Part shown: piece after piece, positions 1-5,789 of the stretch
Numbering within the stretch: the first letter of the stretch is position 1
Layout of the letters: each line of letters opens with the position of its first letter
DNA from: an uncultured Oscillospiraceae bacterium
Lineage (GTDB): Bacteria; Bacillota; Clostridia; Oscillospirales; Acutalibacteraceae
Direction of reading: 5' to 3'
Length of the DNA: 7,256 nucleotides
NCBI GenBank assembly: GCA_900550315.1
Contig: URRK01000083.1
Span: forward strand, 1-7,256
Position numbers and translations under genes: made by a program
The notes under the pieces: generated by a model
Seen by the model: only the letters and a program-made list of their open reading frames with translations
Told to the model about the DNA's origin: nothing
The model's database searches: none

Positions 1-100
1 CTGCGCTAATCCCGGTTTGAAAAGCCGGCATTAAAACAACCGCACTTAGCACCACGCTAAGCAGCACAGCTAATGCTTTACATTTTTGCCTTTTTTTCAT
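1..100 (-). CDS. N-terminal fragment of an exported protein (signal peptide only)
   Basis: Only the first 33 codons are visible; the gene continues past the low-coordinate edge. The start ATG at 98-100 follows a good Shine-Dalgarno site, AAGGGG (108-113), 7 nt upstream. The peptide begins MKKRQKCKALAVLL, giving a strongly basic N-region, then a hydrophobic core running LAVLLSVVLSAVVLM, then a polar stretch ending ISA. This is a standard Sec signal peptide with a plausible signal peptidase I site near the window edge. There is no lipobox in the visible part, although Cys7 lies in the basic region. The mature protein is not visible, so its function cannot be stated; its neighbours suggest another extracellular or surface protein of the same glycan-related locus. 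It lies 200 nt downstream of the hydrolase lipoprotein and may have its own promoter in that gap. Confidence 0.8.
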   Translation of the reverse strand, partial: MKKRQKCKALAVLLSVVLSAVVLMPAFQTGISA

Positions 101-185
101 ATATATTCCCCTTGAATAAAATTTCAGGCTAACGGCCAAAACCCTTAACCCTGCTAAAGTTAAACAATATTTCCATGGAATTTGT

Positions 186-200
186 ATATAGCGCCTATAT
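186..200. promoter_or_regulatory. Interrupted palindrome, possible operator
   Basis: ATATAG-CGC-CTATAT is a perfect 6-bp inverted repeat with a 3-nt centre. It overlaps the TACAAT hexamer at 199-204 (minus strand) by two bases, and lies about 86-100 nt upstream of the exported gene's start codon. Position and symmetry would suit a regulator-binding site, but AT-rich 6-bp arms can arise by chance and no second copy was seen. Low confidence. Confidence 0.25.
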
Positions 201-228
201 TGTATTAACCTTTTGCACTATTATTATA
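199..228 (-). promoter_or_regulatory. Candidate -10 elements for the downstream exported gene
   Basis: On the minus strand there is an exact TATAAT (223-228) and, downstream, TACAAT (199-204, one mismatch). Neither has a convincing TTGACA-like -35 at 16-18 nt. Either would give a leader of roughly 90-120 nt before the ATG at 100. The region is AT-rich, so the matches could be fortuitous. I list it because it is the only promoter-like stretch between the lipoprotein and the next gene. Confidence 0.3.
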
Positions 229-262
229 TAGGTACATTTGAACGCCTAAATGCAGCGCGAAC

Positions 263-286
263 CACAAAGCGCCAAAATGCTTTGCG
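263..286 (-). repeat. Intergenic hairpin after the lipoprotein gene
   Basis: Just past the lipoprotein stop, the transcript can fold CGCAAAGC against GCTTTGTG (8 bp including one G-U pair) around an 8-nt loop. No run of U follows, so it is not a classical intrinsic terminator; it could still be a 3'-end stabiliser or processing site. The words GCAAAGC and GCGCTTTG recur in the larger inverted repeat at 5539-5575, suggesting a genome-specific intergenic element. Confidence 0.45.
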
Positions 287-300
287 CCCTTTAACCCTTG

Positions 301-2073
301 TTAAGACGGATCGGTGGTGTAAACGGTTACACTGTACCCGGGCAGAGTGTCGTGAATATTACGCGAAACATTTTTAACAATGCGCGAAACGCCAATAATT
401 TTAGCCTGGGTAGTTGCAACAACATCGCCGGAATTGTAGGTGTGGCGGTAAAAGGTTTTGCGGCCTAACCCTTTTTCAAACTGAACCTGCACCGGAACAT
501 CGTCTACGCTATAATTTACCATAATAACGGTATAATGGCCGTCGTTGCGCTTTACACAGGAGATATAAAGGTCGGTGCCCTGCTCTACCTGATAAACGGT
601 GCCGGCACCGGTGTACCGCGTAATTAAGCTGATAGCGTACCAGGGTTTATATGGCACGGTGCTGACCAACGGCGAACGCAACAGCCCGCCCGCCTGCAAA
701 CCGCTTTGGAACTCTATTGTATCTCTCGTGTTAGGCCACTGAACATCGGAAAGCGCCCAAAGTATTGCGTGGTCGAACCCGCTGTTTAAGGCGCCTAAAT
801 GGGTTGCCGCCTGCGCGATGCCACGAATTGGATTATCCTGTGTTATCAGTCTCTGGGCAAACTTAATATCGCCGTTTAAGGATGCGTTATATTCATCCAG
901 CCAAATTTCTTTGCCCTTGGCCTTAGCCATTTGAACGGTTTTGCCCAAGGTGGTCTCTATATTCTCGTAAAACAAACTTTCGCTGTAATCATTTCCATAA
1001 GAATATTGGTGAGTGCCAATAATATCTACATAGTCAGAAAGATTTTCCAGCGTATACTTTGTTAAAATAGAATATTGCTCCGGGTCGGTATATTCAAAAT
1101 CCCTGGCAAAATTATCGCACGGGCCAACAATTTTGTAGCTGCTGCGCAGGCCGCTGTCCCTCAGGCCGGCGTCTAACGCCTTAACCGCTTCGGCGTATTT
1201 TTCGCACAAAATATCGTAATGGCGTTTTTGCCGGGCAGTTGCGTCTTCCGGCAGGGGCGCGGTGCCCTCCGGCGCACTAATGTACTGATAGCTTAAATTG
1301 CACTCGGTAAACGCGGTTAGGTATTTTGCATTATGAATTCCGTTGGCTTTAAAGTTCAGTACCGTATCGCACACAAACTTTCTAAAGTTTTTCAGAGTTT
1401 TTTCGTAGTCGTCCCCTTCGGTAATGCCGCACCCAACAAAGGTGGTGTAGTCTACGGTTTTGGGGTTGGTGTTTTTCCAGTCACCCCTGTTTGCCAACAG
1501 GTGCGAAAGGGCCCAAATGGGTGAAAAAACAACCTCTACCCCGCGTTTTTGCCATTCCTCAACGCCTTTATAAAAGCCTTTTAAAGCCGCGTTTTTTTCA
1601 GGGTCCCACTCAAATTTTTGCTGCTGGTAGTTCCAAACCATGCCGGGCCCGTAAAGGGTACGAATACGGCCAACCCGCATAGAGCCGGCAATGCGGTCGT
1701 ACTCCATTTGCGCCTGCCACTGCTCCATAGGCAGGCGGTTTGCGCCGCTTCCGTCCGGCATGTAAGCAAAGCTCATATGCACGCCGCCAAAGCCGCCGAA
1801 ATTGCTGTTAATTGGGGTGGAGCCGTTTTGCACCGGCAGCACCTCGTAGGTTACCGCTTCGTCCTCCTCGTCCTCCTCAGGTTCTACAATTTCGTCCTCC
1901 TCATCATCTATAATCGGCTCGTTACTGTAAGCCGAATTCCAAACGCTTGAATTTGATTTTGAAGCGGATTTTTTTGGCTTTTTGGTCGAACCTTTTTTGT
2001 TGCAGCCGGTTACACAAAAGGATAGTGTTATTGCCAACAACAAACAAATTATTTTAGGTAATTTATTTTTCAT
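301..2073 (-). CDS. Surface lipoprotein with clan GH-A-like glycoside hydrolase domain
   Basis: A 590-residue lipoprotein, probably a glycan-cleaving enzyme tethered to the outer face of the membrane. I chose the ATG at 2071-2073 over a TTG 30 nt upstream because it directly opens the signal peptide MKNKLPKIICLLLAITL and has AAGGGTGG 6 nt upstream. The lipobox is VTGC, with Cys24 as the lipid-modified residue. A Lys/Ser-rich stretch (25-45) and a very acidic spacer (56-73) follow. The catalytic region spans about 88-490 and looks like a (beta/alpha)8 barrel of clan GH-A: FTECN with Glu257 as candidate acid/base, GTHQY (353-357) in the strand-6 position, IWLDEYN with Glu394 as candidate nucleophile, AILWALSD near the strand-8 Trp (439), then YKPWYAISLITRY. 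A C-terminal beta-sandwich (about 491-588) completes it, as in GH39/GH51/GH30-type enzymes. Family and substrate are not identifiable by eye. Thr rather than the usual Asn precedes Glu257. Its start overlaps the preceding gene by 11 nt. Confidence 0.8.
   Translation of the reverse strand: MKNKLPKIICLLLAITLSFCVTGCNKKGSTKKPKKSASKSNSSVWNSAYSNEPIIDDEEDEIVEPEEDEEDEAVTYEVLPVQNGSTPINSNFGGFGGVHMSFAYMPDGSGANRLPMEQWQAQMEYDRIAGSMRVGRIRTLYGPGMVWNYQQQKFEWDPEKNAALKGFYKGVEEWQKRGVEVVFSPIWALSHLLANRGDWKNTNPKTVDYTTFVGCGITEGDDYEKTLKNFRKFVCDTVLNFKANGIHNAKYLTAFTECNLSYQYISAPEGTAPLPEDATARQKRHYDILCEKYAEAVKALDAGLRDSGLRSSYKIVGPCDNFARDFEYTDPEQYSILTKYTLENLSDYVDIIGTHQYSYGNDYSESLFYENIETTLGKTVQMAKAKGKEIWLDEYNASLNGDIKFAQRLITQDNPIRGIAQAATHLGALNSGFDHAILWALSDVQWPNTRDTIEFQSGLQAGGLLRSPLVSTVPYKPWYAISLITRYTGAGTVYQVEQGTDLYISCVKRNDGHYTVIMVNYSVDDVPVQVQFEKGLGRKTFYRHTYNSGDVVATTQAKIIGVSRIVKNVSRNIHDTLPGYSVTVYTTDPS
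1855..1908 (-). other. Acidic low-complexity spacer in the lipoprotein
   Basis: Residues 56-73 are almost all Asp and Glu, encoded by repeated GAGGAGGAC-like codons (read as gtcctcctc on the plus strand). The segment sits between the Lys/Ser-rich post-lipobox stretch (25-45) and the catalytic barrel. It is probably a flexible, charged tether holding the enzyme away from the membrane. The basic-then-acidic order is notable, since the two stretches could interact with each other or with anionic wall polymers. The repetitive codons make the length prone to slippage. Confidence 0.7.
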
Positions 2074-5000
2074 TTTGAGCCACCCTTTCTTTGCCAACGG
2101 CAACCAAAACCGCCCCCGCCATAAGCAGAATTAGGAAAACAGGAATCATGCTTTTGGGGTCTCCGGTGTCCGGCGTAGTGCCATCCGGGTTACCCGAAAC
2201 GGCGTAATCGTAAACCTCGACCGTAGGCGTAGGCGCAACGGTTAAATTGGGGTTTTCCTCGCTGCCAAGCGTAAAATTAGCGGCAATCGAAAGCGTTCTA
2301 AAAATCTGCGGGTTGTTTAGTTTTAAGGTTTTGCCCGGGTTTTGTACAACTAAGTAAACAATGCCACTGTCGTTTGTAACAAAATCAAAGCTGTAACGCC
2401 GCAAATTGCTGCCGGGCGTTACAACGGCGTCCGGCACGCCGGCCACTACTGATTTCATTGGGGTTACGCCGTCAAACGAAAGGTAAACCTTATCCTTAGA
2501 ATTTTGGGCCGCGGCTGTAACACCAAAGGTGTACTGGCAGTTTTTAGCAACATTCAACTTATAAACGCCGGTTGCGGCGGCCGTTACCTTGCCCAAAACA
2601 CCAGATTGATAAATTTCGTTATACGGCTCCTCGCAATAAGAAACATTGGTTTGGCGGAACACCCCGGGGCGGTAGGCCTCTAATTTAAAATCGTCAAAAT
2701 ATGCGTCGGGCGTTGTTTTAGCCAAGTTAAAGAAGGTGTTAATTTTTGTTTGGGTGGGCTCGGTTAAAAAATAAACCTCATACTGCACCCACTTGTCGGC
2801 CTGTTGGTTAATGCCCCTGGCTTGCAGGTCTAACATAGTAGAGCTGGTTTTAGAATCGGCGTAGACCGAGCAATACGGAAAACGGTTGCCCTTAACCAAA
2901 TACACCCAAAAAGAAAATTTGTACAAAGTATTTGGCTGTACCGGAATAGAAAATACCATATCGGTACCAACATTGCCCTGCCACAGGGTAGACTGATTCA
3001 GGCAAACATTATAATCGTATTCGCCTTTGTAAATGCGCAGTGCGCGCGTTGCCTTACCGTCCCGCGCGGGGGCGTCCTCTATGGCCATGTTGTCCGGCAG
3101 CTCAAAGCTGTAGGGACGGCCGTCCTCAAAAGTAATTTCGGTAATATCCTGCGGGGTGGTGTGCACCTTAATGGGGCCAACATTCTCCAGCTTAATGTCG
3201 TCAATGTAAATATCGGTATAAACATTTTTGGCAAAGTTTAAGGAAACACCAAGCTTTTGGGTGCTCTCGTTTGTAACAATGTAATGCTCAATTTTAACCC
3301 AGGTGCCCTTTTTACGGTTTACGGCTGCGGTAAATTCCTTTTCGTTTCGAGTGCCCTTTTCTGCCCCGTAAAGGCAAATGTAGGTCCAATCCTCCGGGGT
3401 TTGGCCGGCGTTATTTTTTTCCTCCACAAACAGCCAGGCCGAAAGCTTGTAGGCTTTTCCGCCCGTAACCGGAATGGCAAAAACCGGGTCGGTTTGCTTG
3501 GTTAGGGTTGTGGTTTGGTTAATAACGGTGGTGTTGTTGTACGCCCCCTCTTTTACATGCAGCACATTCGAGGTTTTGCCGTCCCTTGCGTGGGGGGAGG
3601 GAATAATTTCAAACTGGGGTTTATCAAAACTATAGGGGCGGTTATCGTCAAAGGTTATCATCTGCTCGGCCTGCGGGCCGTCATAAACCGTTTTTTTGGT
3701 TGTTTCAACAATTTCAATATCGTCAATGTAAATATCGGCCGGAACCGTTTTGCCAAAGTTAACGGTTAAGCCAAGCTTTTTGGTATTGGCCCCGGTTTCA
3801 ATGTAAAATTCTACCTTTACCCACTGGCCCTTGGCACCGTTAATGGTGCTCATAAATTCGTTAGAATTGCGTTCCTCGTTTGAGGCGGCCGCGTAAAAAT
3901 AGGCCGCACCAATGTTCGGGGTATTGCCGCCCGCCGGCGTTTTTTCGCTAAGGTAAACCCAGGCCGAAACCAAATACGGCTGATTGGGCTTAGCGGGCAC
4001 CACAAACGCCTCGTCGGTTTGGGTGTAAAGCGTTGTGCCAATGTTTAAAACGGCGTCCTTCGTGTAGGTGCCGGCGGCAAGCTTTAGGGCTTTAGAGGCT
4101 GCCCCGTTACGGGCCGGCGCCGCATTGGTTATGCTGTAGCCGGAAAACTTGATCTCGTAGGGACGATTATCGTCAAAAGTAATGCTTTCTTTAGCTTGCG
4201 GATTATTATAATCGTAATATTTAAATTTTTCGGTTTCGGTTAGGGTAATGTCGTCAATATAAACATCGGCCGAAACAGTTTTGGCAAAGTTAAAGGTAAT
4301 GCCAACCTTGCGAACCTCGGTTTCGTTGGTAAATTCCGGCTCAAAATTAGCCGTAATTTGCACCCACTTACCCTTTTCGGCATTCAGCTGCGCCCCAAAA
4401 TCTACATCCTTACGGGTTACGCTTGCAGTGCTGCTGGCTTTGTAGGCTAAAATAACCGCAGCATAATTAATATCGGCGGCATTTGCGGGTACATAGGCCC
4501 AAAATTTAAGCAAATAGGCCTGCCCCGATTTTACCGGTATAGCAAAAACCATATCGGTTTGATTATAAAGGGTTGAATTAATATTAACAACTGCGTTTTT
4601 GTTGTAAACGCCGGGGCCAACCTTTAAAGCCTTAGAGATTTTAGAATCTTTTTCCGGCGCGTTTTCGGCCACGCTAAAGGCGGGGTGGTCAAACTCGTAG
4701 GGGCGGGCGTCGTCAAAGGTAATGCTTTGCTGCTGTTTGGGTTCGCCGTAGGTTTCAAACTCCGAAACCTGAACAATTTCAATATCATCAACATACACGG
4801 TGCCCTTTAGCGAAGGGCCAAAATCTACACTTAAGGCTACCGGGCGAACCGTTTTGCCGCTTTCGCCCGCAAAGCTGACCTTAAAATAAGTTACCACCTG
4901 AACCCACTTGCCGGGGTTGGCGTAAAGCTTTTCGGCAAAAGATTTTCGCACCGTGCCGGCCGAGCCGTCGGCGTTCATTTTATTATAACGATAAGTAAGG

Positions 5001-5425
5001 TCGGCAACAGCGCTTGCAGGTGCGCCGGTAACGCTTTCATCTAACTTTACCCAGGCCGAATAGCGGTAACAGGCATTATTGGTAATTTTGTAGCCGGCAA
5101 AATAAGGGTTTTTGGTGCTGCTGGGTGTTCCTGCTAACGATTGATTTTGGTTTATTGTTGTGGTAACCGTTGGGTTCACGGCACCATTAATTTTCAACAC
5201 GTTGCTTACCGTGCCCTGCGGCCCGGCAATTGCTTCGAAAGAAAATTTTTCTTTTCTTTTTTGCTCGGTTGCGTTTCCGTTTGGAATGTAGCGGTCTATA
5301 CTCTCGCCGTCATCAAAATTAATTACATAGGGCACATACGACTCGGCCGAAACGGTTTCAAACAAACCCGCAACAGCCGAAAGCAACATAACGGCGCTCA
5401 ATAATAAGCTTGTTAATTTTTTCAT
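2063..5425 (-). CDS. Large wall-anchored protein with five CBM-like modules
   Basis: A 1120-residue exported protein, probably a surface glycan-binding scaffold with no recognisable catalytic domain. The ATG at 5423-5425 was chosen over a TTG 48 nt upstream because it begins the signal peptide MKKLTSLLLSAVMLLSAVAG, with likely cleavage after VSA (residue 27); GGGGGAA lies about 9 nt upstream. Five tandem modules follow, at residues 34-219, 234-396, 414-573, 589-747 and 763-916. Each opens with a version of ITFDDNRPYSF, has a central aromatic strand such as YLVSAWVYL and a KGKWVQI strand, and closes with a version of VYIDDI. This layout matches CBM4/9/22-type jelly rolls. Residues 917-1051 form a further beta-rich domain (YSFDFVTNDSGIVYLVV). 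A Pro/Thr linker leads to TPDTGD (1084-1089), a hydrophobic helix (about 1093-1110) and a charged tail, resembling a sortase signal. It is paralogous to the protein encoded at 5790-7256. Confidence 0.85.
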   Translation of the reverse strand: MKKLTSLLLSAVMLLSAVAGLFETVSAESYVPYVINFDDGESIDRYIPNGNATEQKRKEKFSFEAIAGPQGTVSNVLKINGAVNPTVTTTINQNQSLAGTPSSTKNPYFAGYKITNNACYRYSAWVKLDESVTGAPASAVADLTYRYNKMNADGSAGTVRKSFAEKLYANPGKWVQVVTYFKVSFAGESGKTVRPVALSVDFGPSLKGTVYVDDIEIVQVSEFETYGEPKQQQSITFDDARPYEFDHPAFSVAENAPEKDSKISKALKVGPGVYNKNAVVNINSTLYNQTDMVFAIPVKSGQAYLLKFWAYVPANAADINYAAVILAYKASSTASVTRKDVDFGAQLNAEKGKWVQITANFEPEFTNETEVRKVGITFNFAKTVSADVYIDDITLTETEKFKYYDYNNPQAKESITFDDNRPYEIKFSGYSITNAAPARNGAASKALKLAAGTYTKDAVLNIGTTLYTQTDEAFVVPAKPNQPYLVSAWVYLSEKTPAGGNTPNIGAAYFYAAASNEERNSNEFMSTINGAKGQWVKVEFYIETGANTKKLGLTVNFGKTVPADIYIDDIEIVETTKKTVYDGPQAEQMITFDDNRPYSFDKPQFEIIPSPHARDGKTSNVLHVKEGAYNNTTVINQTTTLTKQTDPVFAIPVTGGKAYKLSAWLFVEEKNNAGQTPEDWTYICLYGAEKGTRNEKEFTAAVNRKKGTWVKIEHYIVTNESTQKLGVSLNFAKNVYTDIYIDDIKLENVGPIKVHTTPQDITEITFEDGRPYSFELPDNMAIEDAPARDGKATRALRIYKGEYDYNVCLNQSTLWQGNVGTDMVFSIPVQPNTLYKFSFWVYLVKGNRFPYCSVYADSKTSSTMLDLQARGINQQADKWVQYEVYFLTEPTQTKINTFFNLAKTTPDAYFDDFKLEAYRPGVFRQTNVSYCEEPYNEIYQSGVLGKVTAAATGVYKLNVAKNCQYTFGVTAAAQNSKDKVYLSFDGVTPMKSVVAGVPDAVVTPGSNLRRYSFDFVTNDSGIVYLVVQNPGKTLKLNNPQIFRTLSIAANFTLGSEENPNLTVAPTPTVEVYDYAVSGNPDGTTPDTGDPKSMIPVFLILLMAGAVLVAVGKERVAQNEK
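2066..2176 (-). other. Sortase-like cell-wall sorting signal (TPDTGD type)
   Basis: The last 37 residues comprise TPDTGD, a short spacer, an 18-residue hydrophobic helix beginning MIPVFLILLMAG, and the charged tail GKERVAQNEK. This order is that of Gram-positive sorting signals. The motif departs from canonical LPXTG (Thr for Leu), but xPxTGD variants are common in Clostridia. If no matching sortase exists, the same helix would act as a plain C-terminal membrane anchor. No sortase gene is in the window. Confidence 0.7.
2080..2087 (-). promoter_or_regulatory. Ribosome-binding site inside the upstream gene (decides lipoprotein start)
   Basis: AAGGGTGG lies within the last codons of the 1120-residue protein, 6 nt before the lipoprotein ATG. 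It supports the ATG at 2073 rather than the earlier TTG at 2103, and with the 11-nt overlap ATGAAAAATAA points to translational coupling. Confidence 0.65.
2678..5326 (-). repeat. Five tandem CBM-like modules in the anchored protein
   Basis: The modules map to 4769-5326, 4238-4726, 3707-4186, 3185-3661 and 2678-3139, separated by short linkers of about 14-17 residues. Modules 2-5 are about 154-163 residues long and share the opening ITF(D/E)D-x-RPY(E/S) and the closing (V/I/A)Y(I/F)DD(I/F). Module 1 is longer (about 186 residues) with an insertion containing NPYFAGYKITNN, and is the type shared with the neighbouring paralog. Module 5 is the most divergent (AYFDDF closing). The copies have diverged at protein level, so this is an old or selected array rather than a recent DNA duplication. 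Confidence 0.85.
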
Positions 5426-5640
5426 GCAAAGAATTCCCCCAATCCTAGTTAATAAACAAACCAAGGTTACCAATTAGATTTTGCTTACGCCGGTTTACAG
5501 CAATAAGCAGGTTTTTGGTGTGAACGGTTTTGCGGGCAGGCAAAGCCCAAAGCGCAAGGGCCTACGGGCTTTGCCCCCTAAGGTTAAAATGCCAAGTTAA
5601 AATATTTACCAAAATGGCCCCGCGACGCCGGCAATATTAA
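5426..5640. other. Spacer upstream of the anchored-protein gene
   Basis: This 215-nt gap separates the 40-residue peptide from the anchored protein and holds no gene I can support. In minus-strand order it contains an AT-rich stretch (about 5581-5615), the perfect inverted repeat at 5539-5575, and then about 110 nt of leader ending in a G-rich ribosome-binding site (ccccc at 5436-5440). I could not find a convincing -35/-10 pair. An internal promoter, a partial terminator or a processing site are all compatible with what is seen. Confidence 0.55.
5539..5575 (-). repeat. Perfect 10-bp inverted repeat in the spacer
   Basis: GGCAAAGCCC (5566-5575) and GGGCTTTGCC (5539-5548) are exact complements separated by 17 nt. 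The loop contains GGCCC, which could instead pair with the GGGC of the downstream arm, so a competing fold exists. On neither strand does a U-tract follow the stem, which argues against a standard terminator. It shares the words GCAAAGC and GCGCTTTG with the hairpin at 263-286. Possible roles are mRNA processing between the peptide and the anchored protein, attenuation, or a dispersed intergenic repeat. Confidence 0.6.
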
Positions 5641-5763
5641 TTAATAATCGTCGGCATCGCCGGTGGTGTCAATGGGGGTGTCGTACCCGCTTGTATTCAG
5701 CACCTGGTTATCTAACTGATTACTATATGCAAGCTCAATAAAAGGTGTAACATATTTTTTCAT
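5641..5763 (-). CDS. 40-residue small protein, unknown function
   Basis: A short gene of 40 codons plus TAA. The ATG at 5761-5763 is preceded by a textbook AGGAGG (5771-5776) at 7-nt spacing, and it starts 26 nt after the stop of the upstream modular protein, so it is very probably in the same transcript. The product begins MKKYVTPFIELAY, passes through VLNTSGYD and ends in a Thr/Asp-rich tail, TTGDADDY. There is no hydrophobic core, so it is not a secreted or membrane peptide by the usual rules. I recall many short Clostridia proteins with an MKKY-x-x-P-x-(I/L/M)-E start, a (V/I)(L/I)-x-(T/S)S middle and an acidic end, typically uncharacterised; this looks like one of them. A modified-peptide precursor, a regulator or a protein partner are all possible, but no modification enzyme is nearby in the window. 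Confidence 0.85.
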   Translation of the reverse strand: MKKYVTPFIELAYSNQLDNQVLNTSGYDTPIDTTGDADDY

Positions 5764-5770
5764 GATTGTT

Positions 5771-5776
5771 CCTCCT
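5771..5776 (-). promoter_or_regulatory. Strong Shine-Dalgarno site of the 40-residue gene
   Basis: AGGAGG lies 7 nt before the ATG at 5763. It is the best consensus ribosome-binding site in the window, and is the main evidence that this short frame is a translated gene. Confidence 0.85.
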
Positions 5777-5789
5777 GTGCCGCATACCG

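Larger units (their letters stand above)
101..300. other. Intergenic spacer between hydrolase lipoprotein and next exported gene
   Basis: This 200-nt gap has no supportable gene. In minus-strand order it holds a hairpin just after the lipoprotein stop (263-286), an AT-rich stretch with two -10-like hexamers (223-228 and 199-204), an interrupted palindrome (186-200), and the ribosome-binding site of the next gene (108-113). No clear intrinsic terminator with a U-tract is seen, so read-through from the upstream operon into the next gene remains possible. Confidence 0.6.

Noticed and set aside
171..180. Perfect palindrome TTCCATGGAA
   Set aside because: Only 10 bp, not extendable, not placed at a promoter element, and expected by chance at this size in an AT-rich gap.
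1618..1950. 110-codon open frame on the plus strand
   Set aside because: It lies antisense within the hydrolase lipoprotein, has no ribosome-binding site that I can see, and its composition (His/Ala/Val-rich) is that of a shadow frame.
3257..3769. Plus-strand open frames of 82 and 84 codons
   Set aside because: They are antisense to the repeated CBM-like modules. Their resemblance to each other simply reflects the module repeats on the other strand.
5141..5404. Plus-strand open frame of 87 codons
   Set aside because: It is antisense to the signal peptide and module 1 of the anchored protein, with no independent support.
5426..5473. Longer start (TTG) for the anchored protein
   Set aside because: It would place 16 residues before an otherwise complete signal peptide, while the ATG at 5425 has a G-rich ribosome-binding site.
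5539..5575. Intrinsic transcription terminator
   Set aside because: The stem is strong, but no U-rich run follows on either strand, so it is reported only as an inverted repeat.
5591..5618. Imperfect symmetry GCCA...TGGC around an AT-rich centre
   Set aside because: Only four bases match at each end and the interior has mismatches; too weak to call an operator.
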